A stretch of 64,000 nucleotides of DNA. Source: Nocardia bovistercoris. GTDB taxonomy: Bacteria; Actinomycetota; Actinomycetes; Mycobacteriales; Mycobacteriaceae. Both the position numbers and the translations under genes were made by a program. The notes under the pieces are model-generated. The model ran no database searches. It saw only the letters and a program-made list of their open reading frames with translations, and was not told where the DNA came from. Below, one piece after another: positions 38,874 through 47,267 of the stretch (within the stretch, counting starts at the first letter, position 1; the number at the start of each line of letters is the position of its first letter). The DNA lies in contig NZ_JADMLG010000001.1 of NCBI RefSeq assembly GCF_015674855.1, positions 611,995 to 675,994 of the forward strand, given 5' to 3'.

Positions 38874-40121
38874 TCACAGCGCGTCCACGGTGAACCCCGC
38901 GGTCGGTCCGATCACCACGATGGCGGGCGGGCGGATGCCCTCGGCGCGCACCCGCTCGGCGACCGTGCCCAGGTCGGCGCGCAGCACCCGCTGGGTGCGC
39001 AGGGTGCCCTCCTGGATGACGGTGGCGGGGGTTTCGGTGGGCCGGCCGCCGTCGATCAACGCGCCCGCGAACTGTTCGATCCGTTCCACCGCCATCATCA
39101 GCACCAGGGTGCCGCGCAAGCGGGCGAGCGCGGGCCAGTCCACCAGCGACTCGGGGTGGTCGGGGGCGAGGTGGCCGCTCACCACCACGAATTCGTGGGT
39201 GACGCCGCGGTGGGTGACCGGGATGCCCGCGGCGGCGGGCACCGAGATGGGGCTGGTGACGCCGGGCACCACCGTCACCGGGATGCCTGCCTCCGCGCAC
39301 GCCTGCACCTCTTCGAACCCGCGGCCGAACACGTACGGGTCGCCGCCCTTGAGCCGCACCACGAACTTGCCCGCCTTCGCGCCTTCGACGAGGGCGGCGT
39401 TGATGGCCTCCTGGGCCATGGCGCGCCCGTAGGGGATCTTGGCGGCGTCGATGACCTCGACGTCGGGGCCGAGTTCGGCGAGCAGTTCCGGCGGGGCGAG
39501 GCGGTCGGCGACGACGAGGTTCGCCCTTGCCAGCAGTCTGCGCCCGCGCACGGTGATGAGGTCGGGATCGCCGGGACCGCCGCCGACCAGCGCGACGCCG
39601 GGGGTGAGCGGGACGGAGTCGTCGGTCACGACACCGGATTGCAGCGCTTCGAGCAGTGCGGTGCGGACCGCGGCGGACCGGCGATGCTGACCGCTCGCCA
39701 GGACGCCGAGGCTCAATCCGTCGTAGCGGGCGGTGGCGGGGGTGACGGCGGTGCCGAGGCGCGCGTTGTCGGCGCGCACGCAGAACACGCGGCGGCGCTC
39801 GGCCTCGGCGACCACGGCCGCGTTGGTGTGCGGTTCGTCGGTGCAGGCGATGGCGTACCAGGCGCCGTCCAGGTCGCCGTCGGCGTAGGAGCGCAGGGTG
39901 ACGGTGAGTTGCCCGGAGGTGGCCATGCCCTCGACGGCGGGGGTGACCTCGCGGCTGATCACGTGCACGTCGGCCCCCGAGGCGATCAGCAGCCCGAGCC
40001 TGCGTTGCGCCACCGTTCCGCCGCCGATGACGACGACGCGGCGGCCGTTCAGATCGAGCCCGACCAGATAGTTCGGGTCGCCGGTCGGCTGTTCTTCGGT
40101 GGGGTCTGACGTTGTCGGCAC
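38874..40121 (-). CDS. cysG: Siroheme synthase: precorrin-2 dehydrogenase + uroporphyrinogen-III methyltransferase
   Basis: 415 residues. N-terminal NAD-binding domain (VVVIGGGTVAQRR, residues about 30-42), then the Met10/CysG middle, then SUMT (VGGGPGDPDLITVRG; RLKGGDPYVFGRGFEEV; SGHLAPDH; VLMMAVERI). It makes precorrin-2 and sirohydrochlorin for siroheme and feeds cobalamin synthesis. GTG at 40121 starts V-P-T-T-S-D; upstream in-frame codons add an arginine-rich stretch with no ribosome site. The order matches M. tuberculosis (efpA-cysG-cobB), with three to five genes inserted before cobB. Confidence 0.95.
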   Translation of the reverse strand: MPTTSDPTEEQPTGDPNYLVGLDLNGRRVVVIGGGTVAQRRLGLLIASGADVHVISREVTPAVEGMATSGQLTVTLRSYADGDLDGAWYAIACTDEPHTNAAVVAEAERRRVFCVRADNARLGTAVTPATARYDGLSLGVLASGQHRRSAAVRTALLEALQSGVVTDDSVPLTPGVALVGGGPGDPDLITVRGRRLLARANLVVADRLAPPELLAELGPDVEVIDAAKIPYGRAMAQEAINAALVEGAKAGKFVVRLKGGDPYVFGRGFEEVQACAEAGIPVTVVPGVTSPISVPAAAGIPVTHRGVTHEFVVVSGHLAPDHPESLVDWPALARLRGTLVLMMAVERIEQFAGALIDGGRPTETPATVIQEGTLRTQRVLRADLGTVAERVRAEGIRPPAIVVIGPTAGFTVDAL

Positions 40122-40203
40122 AGAGGACGAGACTACGGCCCGTCTCCGACAACTCCGCAAACAGATCGGCCCGAGACCTCGACACCGCGGCATGCCCGGT
40201 TCT

Positions 40204-40209
40204 TATACT
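40204..40209 (+). promoter_or_regulatory. -10 box, leaderless secreted hydrolase gene
   Basis: TATACT, six bases before the ATG at 40216, with no ribosome-binding site between. Confidence 0.55.
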
Positions 40210-40215
40210 CGGCCC

Positions 40216-41187
40216 ATGATCGGTTGGGTGCGTACGTTCCTGATCGCCGCGGTGGCGGTCGCGACACAAGCGACAGTTGTTGTCGCGCAGGCAGATCCGG
40301 TGGGGTTCACGCCGAATCCCGGAATCGAGGCCACCTATTCCGCGCCGGGTCCGTGGCGGGTGAGCGAGCGAATCTCGGTGGGCTGCTGCGACAGTGCGGG
40401 CGCGTCGTTCGATCTGTGGTACCCGAGCGGCCTCGGCGCGGGCGGCGCCGGGCACCTGATCGTGTTGTGGGGCAACGGCACCAACGCGGTGCCGACCCAG
40501 TACCGGACGCTGCTGCGGCATCTGGCGTCGTGGGGTTTCGTCGTCGTCGCGACCGAGCACACCGCCACCGGTTCCGGCGTCGAGATCCGCGACTCACTGC
40601 GGTACCTGCTCGACCGGGCCGCCGATCCGGCCGACGAACTCCACGGCAAGCTCGACACGGCCGCGGTGGGCGCCGTCGGCCATTCCCAGGGCGCGACCGG
40701 CGTCGTGAACGCGCTGCGCGACGCGCGCGGGGCCATCGCGACCGCGGTGCCGCTGGAGATCCCCGCGCAGGCGCTGTGCTCGAACCGGCCGACCTGCGCC
40801 GATACCCGCACCCTGAGCACCGGTTCGGTCTTCTTCGTCAACGGCTCCTCCGACGGCTTCATCTCACCGTCCAACCAGTCGATCCCCTGGCAGATCGCCG
40901 GACTCCAGTCCAATCGGGCCTACTACGAGGCGACCCCGCCGCACGTGCCGAAGGTGTGGGCGACGCTGAACGGGGTCGATCACAACGATGTGCAGGGTCA
41001 GCCGGACTGCGCGGGCGCGTCCGCGCCGTGCGGGGTCGGGGTGTACGGATTCCTCGGGTATCCGACGGCGTGGCTGATGGCCGAGCTGCGCGGCGACGCC
41101 GACGCGCGGCGGGCGTTCAGGATGGGCGGTGAACTGTTCGCTCCGTCCGCGCATTGGAGCAATCAGACCGGATCGGCCTGGGGCTGA
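40216..41187 (+). CDS. Secreted alpha/beta hydrolase (chlorophyllase/dienelactone-hydrolase-like)
   Basis: 323 residues. A signal peptide (1-25, ending VVVAQAD) predicts export. The nucleophile elbow GHSQGAT (about 157-163) carries the Ser. The acid is probably in NGSSDGFISPSN and the His in NGVDHNDVQGQPDC. Several paired cysteines (GCCDS, CSNRPTC, CAGASAPC) suggest disulfides, as in actinobacterial cutinase or PET-hydrolase-like enzymes. The ATG sits six bases after a TATACT box. The start is confident because the upstream frame runs into the cysG start region. Confidence 0.86.
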   Translation: MIGWVRTFLIAAVAVATQATVVVAQADPVGFTPNPGIEATYSAPGPWRVSERISVGCCDSAGASFDLWYPSGLGAGGAGHLIVLWGNGTNAVPTQYRTLLRHLASWGFVVVATEHTATGSGVEIRDSLRYLLDRAADPADELHGKLDTAAVGAVGHSQGATGVVNALRDARGAIATAVPLEIPAQALCSNRPTCADTRTLSTGSVFFVNGSSDGFISPSNQSIPWQIAGLQSNRAYYEATPPHVPKVWATLNGVDHNDVQGQPDCAGASAPCGVGVYGFLGYPTAWLMAELRGDADARRAFRMGGELFAPSAHWSNQTGSAWG

Positions 41188-41291
41188 CGATCCAGCCTGC
41201 GGCTGACGGACCGGCAACTGTTCGGCATCGGTCCAGCAAAGCGGACATTCGGTAGGTTGCGCGCGCACCGCGCGGGCCGGATCGTTGACCG

Positions 41292-41759
41292 ATGACCCAG
41301 CCGATGCCCGAAGATCTGCTCGAAGTGGCCTATCAGGAAGCGCTGCGCGGACTCGCCGAAGGCGGCATACCGATCGGCGCCGCGCTGTTCGACGCGGGCG
41401 GCGCGCTGCTCGGCCGCGGGCACAATCGCCGCGTGCAGTCCGGCGATCCGAGTACGCACGCCGAAACCGACGCGTTCCGCGCCGCGGGCCGCCGCCGCGA
41501 CTACCGCTCGACGATCATGGTGACCACCCTGTCGCCGTGCTGGTATTGCAGCGGCCTGGTGCGCCAGTTCGGCATCGGGTCGGTGATCGTCGGCGAGGCG
41601 CGGACCTTTCACGGCGGCCACGACTGGCTGGCCGAACACGGCGTCCGCGTGACCGTGCTCGATGATGCGCGCTGTGTGGAGTTGATGACCCGGTTCGTGG
41701 CCGAGCGGCCCGAGTTGTGGTTCGAGGACATCGGCGTGGCCGACGGCGTCACCCGGTAG
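41292..41759 (+). CDS. Cytosine deaminase, yeast FCY1 type
   Basis: 155 residues. Zinc ligands are in STHAETDAF (HAE, about 56-58) and TLSPCWYCSG (PCxxC). The C-terminus RCVELMTRFVAERPELWFEDIG follows yeast Fcy1, which ends similarly in ...ERP..WFEDIGE; VPIGAALF-like GIPIGAALF also matches. The enzyme should convert cytosine to uracil in pyrimidine salvage. Most bacteria use the unrelated amidohydrolase CodA, so this fold is less common, though guanine deaminase cannot be fully excluded. Confidence 0.86.
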   Translation: MTQPMPEDLLEVAYQEALRGLAEGGIPIGAALFDAGGALLGRGHNRRVQSGDPSTHAETDAFRAAGRRRDYRSTIMVTTLSPCWYCSGLVRQFGIGSVIVGEARTFHGGHDWLAEHGVRVTVLDDARCVELMTRFVAERPELWFEDIGVADGVTR

Positions 41760-41801
41760 CGAGCACATTCTGTTCTTCGGAGTTTCCCGGCGCGAGACAA
41801 C

Positions 41802-41815
41802 TAGAACACGTTACA
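41802..41815. promoter_or_regulatory. KstR-type box
   Basis: TAGAACACGTTACA matches TnnAACnnGTTnnA at every fixed position, 53 bp before the phosphotransferase start and between it and the deaminase stop. Confidence 0.6.
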
Positions 41816-41868
41816 GTCACCTATCTCGGTGCGGTCCCGCGGGTGAGCGCCCCGACACAGGAGGACTG

Positions 41869-42999
41869 ATGGCCGTCGACCCCGACCCAAGCGCACGCGT
41901 ACAGCTGACGGTGAGCGAGCGCGACCTCGACCGCCTCGCCCTCGACCTGTCGCGGTGGCTCGGCGCGCGGGTCGACGCCGACGCGCCGCCGCGGATCCGC
42001 GACCTGGCCCGACCGGAATCCGGCGGGATGTCGAGCACTTCGATCCTGTTCGACGCCGAATGGAGCGTGGGCGGACGCGCGGCGAGCGGGTCGTTCGTCG
42101 CCAGGATGGCGCCAGAAGACAACTCCTTCCCGGTCTTCCGGACCTACGACCTGCCGACCCAGTACCGGGTCATGGAAGGCGTCGCCGCCGCGACCGACGT
42201 GCCGGTGCCCGGCCTGTGCTGGCTGGAGACCGGCGAGAACGCGCTCGGCACACCGTTCTTCGTGATGCGGCGCGTGGAAGGCCGTATCCCGTCGGACAAT
42301 CCGCCCTACGTGTTCGTCGGCTGGCTGTTCGACGCCACCGACGCCGAACGGGAAACCCTCGCCGCCAACACCATCGACGTCATCGCGCGGATCCACGCCA
42401 TCCCCGACCCGGCCGCCCGCTTCCCCATGCTCGACGGTGCGGGATCGGCGCTGCGCCGCCACGTCGAAGCCCAGCGAGCCTGGTACCGCTGGGCATTGGC
42501 CGACGACGGCTACGCCGTACCGCTCATCGACCGCGCCTTCGCCTGGCTCGAACGGCACTGGCCGGCCGACCCCGGACCCGACGTGCTGAGCTGGGGCGAC
42601 GCCCGACCCGGCAACATCATCTTCCGCGGTCTCGCACCCGCCGCGGTCCTGGACTGGGAGATGGCCGCGCTCGGCCCGCGCGAACTGGACATCGCGTGGA
42701 TGATCTTCATCCACCGGTTCTTCCAGGACCTCGCCGCGAGATTCGACCAACCGGGGCTACCGGGATTCCTGCGCCGCGCCGACGTCGCGGCCGAATACGA
42801 ACGCCGCAGCGGGCATATGCCGCGCGACCTCGACTTCCACCTGGTGTACGCCGCGCTGCGGCACGCCATTGTCATGGGCCGCATCACGCGGCGCATGATC
42901 CACTTCGGCGAGGCCGTCGAACCCGCCGAGCGCGACGACTACGTGATGCACCGAGCATGCCTCGAGGCAATGCTCGACGGAACCTACGAATGGGACTGA
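41869..42999 (+). CDS. Aminoglycoside-phosphotransferase-fold kinase (ACAD10/11-like)
   Basis: 376 residues with the APH kinase fold: PESGGMSSTSILFDAEW, VFRTYDLPTQYRVMEGVA, then the catalytic loop LSWGDARPGNIIF (D and N as in HGDxxxxN) and the metal site AVLDWEMAALGPRELDIAWM. This branch occurs in lipid and steroid clusters of Mycobacteriales, not as a drug-resistance gene. ATG at 41869 follows GGAGGA by about 5 bases. A KstR-type box lies upstream. The stop overlaps ATG/GTG options of the next gene, so the two form an operon. Confidence 0.88.
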   Translation: MAVDPDPSARVQLTVSERDLDRLALDLSRWLGARVDADAPPRIRDLARPESGGMSSTSILFDAEWSVGGRAASGSFVARMAPEDNSFPVFRTYDLPTQYRVMEGVAAATDVPVPGLCWLETGENALGTPFFVMRRVEGRIPSDNPPYVFVGWLFDATDAERETLAANTIDVIARIHAIPDPAARFPMLDGAGSALRRHVEAQRAWYRWALADDGYAVPLIDRAFAWLERHWPADPGPDVLSWGDARPGNIIFRGLAPAAVLDWEMAALGPRELDIAWMIFIHRFFQDLAARFDQPGLPGFLRRADVAAEYERRSGHMPRDLDFHLVYAALRHAIVMGRITRRMIHFGEAVEPAERDDYVMHRACLEAMLDGTYEWD

Positions 43000-43001
43000 T
43001 C

Positions 43002-44099
43002 ATGCCTGCCCCGCTGGACGAATACGCCATCCACCAAGCGCCGCTGTCGTTCGAGCGAGTCGCGAGCAGCGACCGGAACTTCTACGACCGCAGCTACTTC
43101 AACGCCTGCGACCGCGACGGCGGCACCTTCCTCGTCAGCGGATTCGGCGTCTACCCCAACCTCGGGGTGACCGACGCGTACGCGTGCGTGCGCCGCGGCG
43201 ACATCCAGCGCGCGGTGCGCTTCTCCGACGCGCTCGGCGACCGCGGCCTCGACATGCGGGTCGGCGGCTACCGCATCGAAGTGCTCGAACCGCTGTCGCG
43301 GATCAGGGTCGTGTGCGAACACGACGACCTCGGCTTCGACCTCACCTGGACCGGCGCGTTCCCGGCGGTGCGGGAACAGCCGCATGTCGTCATGAGCGGC
43401 GCGCGGCCCATCATCGACTCGTCGCGTTTCGCGCAGGTCGGTTCGTGGGAGGGCACGCTCACCGTCGAAGGCGACCCGGTGCGGGTCGATCCCGAGGTGT
43501 GGACCGGCTGCCGCGATCGTTCGTGGGGCATCCGCCCGGTCGGCGAGGCCGAACCCGCCGGACGCGCCGCGAGCGAACCCCTCGGCGGATTCTGGTGGCT
43601 GTATGTGCCGCTGCGCTTCCCCGATTTCGCGATCGTCGTCATCGTCCAAGAGGAAGCCGACGGCACGCGGACCCTCAACGACGCGGTGCGGGTGTGGCCG
43701 GACGGGCGCGTCGAACAACTCGGCTGGCCGCGCGTGCGCATCGACTACCGGTCCGGGACCAGGACGCCGATCGCCGCGCGCATCGACCTCACCGCCCTCG
43801 ACGGGTCACCGCTGACGGTCGAGATCACCCCCGGCATCGGCGTGCCGCTGCACGTCGGCTGCGGATACAGCGGCGACCCCGAATGGCAGCACGGGCAGTG
43901 GAAAGGCCGCGACTGGAGCTCCACCAGCCGCTACGACCTCACCGATCCCGCCGTCGCCGCACGCCTGCCCTACGGCGCCACCGATTACGTCGCACACGCC
44001 CGCTGCGGCAATTCCGAAGGCTGGGGCCTGTTCGAACACGCCGCCCTCGGACGTCACGACCCCACCGGATTCGCCGACTGGACCTCCGTGGCGCCGTGA
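43002..44099 (+). CDS. DUF7064/7065-like conserved protein, operon partner of the kinase
   Basis: 365 residues, two beta-rich halves. Recognisable patterns: DRSYFNACDRDGGTFLVSGFGVYPNLGVTDAY, WTGCRDRSWGIRPVGE and GGFWWLYVPLRFPDFAIVVI, as in the hydroxyneurosporene-synthase/CrtC-like superfamily that is frequent next to APH-fold kinases and P450s in actinobacteria. No catalytic residues can be named. ATG at 43002 is two bases after the previous stop codon; ATG at 42990 is an alternative. The 3' end overlaps the convergent cobE-like gene by 46 bp. Confidence 0.78.
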   Translation: MPAPLDEYAIHQAPLSFERVASSDRNFYDRSYFNACDRDGGTFLVSGFGVYPNLGVTDAYACVRRGDIQRAVRFSDALGDRGLDMRVGGYRIEVLEPLSRIRVVCEHDDLGFDLTWTGAFPAVREQPHVVMSGARPIIDSSRFAQVGSWEGTLTVEGDPVRVDPEVWTGCRDRSWGIRPVGEAEPAGRAASEPLGGFWWLYVPLRFPDFAIVVIVQEEADGTRTLNDAVRVWPDGRVEQLGWPRVRIDYRSGTRTPIAARIDLTALDGSPLTVEITPGIGVPLHVGCGYSGDPEWQHGQWKGRDWSSTSRYDLTDPAVAARLPYGATDYVAHARCGNSEGWGLFEHAALGRHDPTGFADWTSVAP

Positions 44100-44539
44100 C
44101 CACGGACCGCCGCGGCCACTACGATCCCGTCCACCACCCGTTTGGGTAGCACGATCGGACCGCCGTGCGCGGCGAGTACGGCGGCGGCCTCCGCGACGCT
44201 CGGCGTGCCGACCACCGCCGCTGTCCGCGCACCCGGATGCGGGACATCGACCTTCGCGAGTTGTTCAGCGGTCCAGCCGAGCAGCGGCACCCCCAATGCG
44301 ACGGCCGCCGACCGCAACCCTTCCTCCCCGGCCCGCCGGTCTATCGTGGCGAGGCAGCCGATCACGCACTCCCCCAACACTTCACGTACGGCGCGCACGA
44401 CGCGTTCCGCCGAGACACCCGGCCGCAGCCCCAGTCCGACCGCGAGCACGTCCGTCGAGGACACCCGAGTGGTGGCCACGTCCCTCGCGGTACCGGCCGG
44501 GTCGATCTCACTCACCTCGATCCGCCCGACGCACGACAT
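44054..44539 (-). CDS. CobE/CbiG C-terminal domain cobalamin protein
   Basis: 161 residues with the cobE/cbiG_C pattern: VLAVGLGLRPGVSAERVVRAVREVL, CLATIDRRAGEEGLRSAA, LGVPLLGWTAEQLAKVDVP and TPSVAEAAAVLAA. The family acts in early corrin-ring synthesis (CbiG opens the ring lactone; CobE's role is unsettled). The start is ATG at 44539; internal GTGs near residue 9 and later are possible, as the core begins at about 30. It is downstream of cobB on the same strand and convergent with the DUF7065-like gene, overlapping it by 46 bp. Confidence 0.85.
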   Translation of the reverse strand: MSCVGRIEVSEIDPAGTARDVATTRVSSTDVLAVGLGLRPGVSAERVVRAVREVLGECVIGCLATIDRRAGEEGLRSAAVALGVPLLGWTAEQLAKVDVPHPGARTAAVVGTPSVAEAAAVLAAHGGPIVLPKRVVDGIVVAAAVRGHGATEVQSANPVGS

Positions 44540-44710
44540 GTCGGCGCGACCGTCGCAGGCGCGAGGCGATGCCCTGCCGGATCAGCGTGGTGCAGGCGGC
44601 ATCCTCGTGGTCCACGCCGAACGGAGCCCGGCGCGGTGTCCGGTCGCCACAACGATCGACCACCTGGACGCCTGTGCGCGGACCGCGTTCGCAGATCCCG
44701 ATCGTCGGGG

Positions 44711-46471
44711 TCAGCGGGCGGCATCGGCGCGGGCGTAGGAGGCGGCGACTTCTACGAAACGCGCGGTCGCCGAGGGGTTTCCGGCGGGGTGGGTGTGCAG
44801 GTAGGACGCGTGGACGCGGTGTACGAGCGCCCCTTCGCGCACGGGTTCGCCGAGGCCGCCGCGCCAGCCCCACGCCGGTGCCTCGGACCCTACGTCGAGT
44901 AGGTGGGTGCGGTGGAATTCGTGGCCGGTCACGCGTTCGCCCGCGCGCCACAGCGGGGAATCGGCCAGTGCCACGGCATCTCGGTAGCCAAGGGTCAGGC
45001 GGGGGCCGAATTCGGCGGTGGCGGGGACGACTCCGGCCATGGTGTGGCCGTCGAGGGAACGGGTGAGATAGAGCAGACCGGCGCATTCGGCGTGTACCGG
45101 GAGTCCGCGTGCGGCCAGCTCGCGCACGGCGTCGAGGAGGGGGGTATTGGCCGCGAGAGCGGCGGCGTGTTCCTCTGGGAACCCGCCGGGCAGAACCAAT
45201 GCCGCTGTACCCATGGGTAATTCGTCACGCAGCGGATCGAAGACCGCGACCCGCGCGCCCGCGGCGATCAACAGTTCGCGATGCTCGGCGTAGCCGAAGG
45301 TGAAGGCGGGGCCGCCCGCTATGGCGATCACCGGGCCGCGACCGGAGGCATCGAGGACACCGAACCCGGTCGGCTCGGCCGCGAGATGTGCCGACCCCGT
45401 CGCGGCGGGCCGATCAGCGGTGCGCGCGGACTCACCGTCATCGCTCTCGGCGAGGCCGGGATCGGACAACGCGGTCCCGCCTGCCACTGACTGGCCGGAA
45501 TCACTTTCCGGGAGAACAGGATCGGACAACGCGGCGCCGCAGGCACGATCGCCGGTCAGCGGGTGACCACGCCGCCGGGGATCAGCAGGCTTCGCACGGT
45601 CCGCGCGACGGCGATGCGCGGACACCGCCTCCGCATCGAACGCGCCTCCGGTCGCGACGCTCGCGACCGGAGGCACTTTCGTTCCGACCGCCTCGGAGGC
45701 GGTGTCGCGCGATGGTTTCGCACGGGTCGCGGCGATTTCCGCGCGCGGATCCCATGCGGCGGCCGACACCGTGCAGGTGGCCGAGCGGACGAGGGCGGCG
45801 AGATCGACATGGGCGGCGACCAGGTCGGTCATCGCGGCGACCGCCGTTGTCGCGGCAGCGCCGTGCTCGACAGCGGGTATGAGTCCCAGATGTCGGGACG
45901 GGACCTCCAGCGCGGCCATGCGCGGGAGGCTGCCGAGGACCGGCAGTCCGACGCGGTCGCAGGCGGCGCGCAGCACCTGTTCGTGGCGTTCGCTGCCGAC
46001 TCGGTTGAGGATGACGCCGCCGAGTCGGACGGAACTGTCGAAGGTGGCGAAGCCGTGCAGCAGGGCAGCCAAGCTCTGGCTGTGCCCGCGCGCGTCGACG
46101 ACCAGTACGACCGGGGCGCCGAGTATTCCCGCGACCTGAGCCGTCGAACCTTCCGCGACCGGCGCGACCCCGTCATCGATGCGCCCGTCGAACAACCCCA
46201 TCACGCCTTCGACCACCGCGATGTCGCAGCCTGCGGCACCGTGCCGATACAGCGGAGCCACTCGATGCGCGCCAACGAGCACGGGATCCAGATTGCGCCC
46301 GGGCCGCCCGGCCGCAAGCCCGTGATACCCGGGATCGATGTAGTCGGGTCCCACCTTGAACGGCGCCACCCGATGCCCCGCCCGCCGCAATGCCCCGATC
46401 AACCCCGTCGCCACCGTGGTCTTCCCGCTCCCGGAAGCAGGCGCCGCGATCACGACGGCGGGGGCGGTCAT
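44711..46471 (-). CDS. cobB: Cobyrinate/hydrogenobyrinate a,c-diamide synthase
   Basis: 586 residues. The ATP-dependent amidotransferase N-domain has the P-loop GSGKTTVATGL (15-25), GPDYIDPGYH, EGVMGLFDG and ILNRVGSERHEQ. The class I glutaminase domain has LPGGFPEEHA, HAECAGLLYL (nucleophile Cys), and a final HTHPAGNPSAT. Between them is an unusual linker of about 130 disordered residues with the repeat ALSDPxLxESDxG twice, absent from typical CobB (about 450 residues). ATG at 46471 starts M-T-A-P-A-V-V-I-A. It follows cobO by 142 bp on the same strand. Confidence 0.93.
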   Translation of the reverse strand: MTAPAVVIAAPASGSGKTTVATGLIGALRRAGHRVAPFKVGPDYIDPGYHGLAAGRPGRNLDPVLVGAHRVAPLYRHGAAGCDIAVVEGVMGLFDGRIDDGVAPVAEGSTAQVAGILGAPVVLVVDARGHSQSLAALLHGFATFDSSVRLGGVILNRVGSERHEQVLRAACDRVGLPVLGSLPRMAALEVPSRHLGLIPAVEHGAAATTAVAAMTDLVAAHVDLAALVRSATCTVSAAAWDPRAEIAATRAKPSRDTASEAVGTKVPPVASVATGGAFDAEAVSAHRRRADRAKPADPRRRGHPLTGDRACGAALSDPVLPESDSGQSVAGGTALSDPGLAESDDGESARTADRPAATGSAHLAAEPTGFGVLDASGRGPVIAIAGGPAFTFGYAEHRELLIAAGARVAVFDPLRDELPMGTAALVLPGGFPEEHAAALAANTPLLDAVRELAARGLPVHAECAGLLYLTRSLDGHTMAGVVPATAEFGPRLTLGYRDAVALADSPLWRAGERVTGHEFHRTHLLDVGSEAPAWGWRGGLGEPVREGALVHRVHASYLHTHPAGNPSATARFVEVAASYARADAAR

Positions 46472-46613
46472 CGAATCCCCCGCGCCTGCGCGCCGAGCAC
46501 CGCGCACCCTGGCGCGATCCGGGCCGTTCCCACGCCGACGGCCGACAACGGCACGACACCCGATCGCAGGGCACCACACCGTGCGGCACGCGATCGACCT
46601 CGCGCCGGGCGGC

Positions 46614-47228
46614 TCACCATTCGATGCCGCGCTGGCCCTTGCGGCCCGCGTCCATGGGGTGCTTGACCTTCGTCATCTCGGTCACCAGGTCGGCGGCGGC
46701 GACGAGGGCGGGTGGGGCGTCGCGGCCGGTGATCACGACGTGCTGGTTGCCCGGGCGTTTCCGCAGGGTCTCGACCACTTCGTCGACGTCCACCCAGCCC
46801 CATTTGAGCGGGTAGGTGAATTCGTCGAGGACGTAGAAGCGGTGTTGTTCGGTGTCGAGGCGGCGGGCGATCTCCTGCCAGCCCGCGAGGGCGGCGGCCG
46901 CGTGGTCCTCGTCGGACCCGGGCTTGCGCGACCACGACCAGCCTTCGCCCATCTTGTGCCATTCCACCGCGCCGCCCGCGCCGGTCTCCTCGTGCAGGCG
47001 GCCCAGGGTGCGGAACGCCGCTTCCTCGCCGACCTTCCACTTGGCGCTCTTCACGAACTGGAAGACCGCGACATCGAAGCCCTGGTTCCAGGCGCGCAGC
47101 GCCATGCCGAACGCGGCGGTGGACTTGCCCTTGCCCGGTCCGGTGTGCACCGCGAGCACCGGCTGGTTGCGGCGCTGCCGGGTGGTCAGGCCGTCGTCGG
47201 GAACGGTTTCCGGCACGCCCTTCGGCAT
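46614..47228 (-). CDS. cobO: Cob(I)yrinic acid a,c-diamide adenosyltransferase
   Basis: Adds the 5'-deoxyadenosyl group to the cobalt of corrinoids. It is 204 residues with the P-loop GPGKGKSTAAFGMALRA (about 30-46), GEGWSW, YVLDEFTYPLKWGW and VVITGRDAPP, the CobA/CobO family order. ATG at 47228 has GAGGAG six bases upstream; an in-frame TTG two codons earlier is weaker. It lies between the chlD-like gene and cobB, all on the minus strand. Confidence 0.95.
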   Translation of the reverse strand: MPKGVPETVPDDGLTTRQRRNQPVLAVHTGPGKGKSTAAFGMALRAWNQGFDVAVFQFVKSAKWKVGEEAAFRTLGRLHEETGAGGAVEWHKMGEGWSWSRKPGSDEDHAAAALAGWQEIARRLDTEQHRFYVLDEFTYPLKWGWVDVDEVVETLRKRPGNQHVVITGRDAPPALVAAADLVTEMTKVKHPMDAGRKGQRGIEW

Positions 47229-47267
47229 CGGCAACTCCTCGGTGGTAGCGGTGACATGCGGTGCGGG

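Noticed and set aside
44512..44724. 70-residue frame overlapping the cobB stop
   Set aside because: Arg/Pro-rich shadow composition and no homologue recognised.
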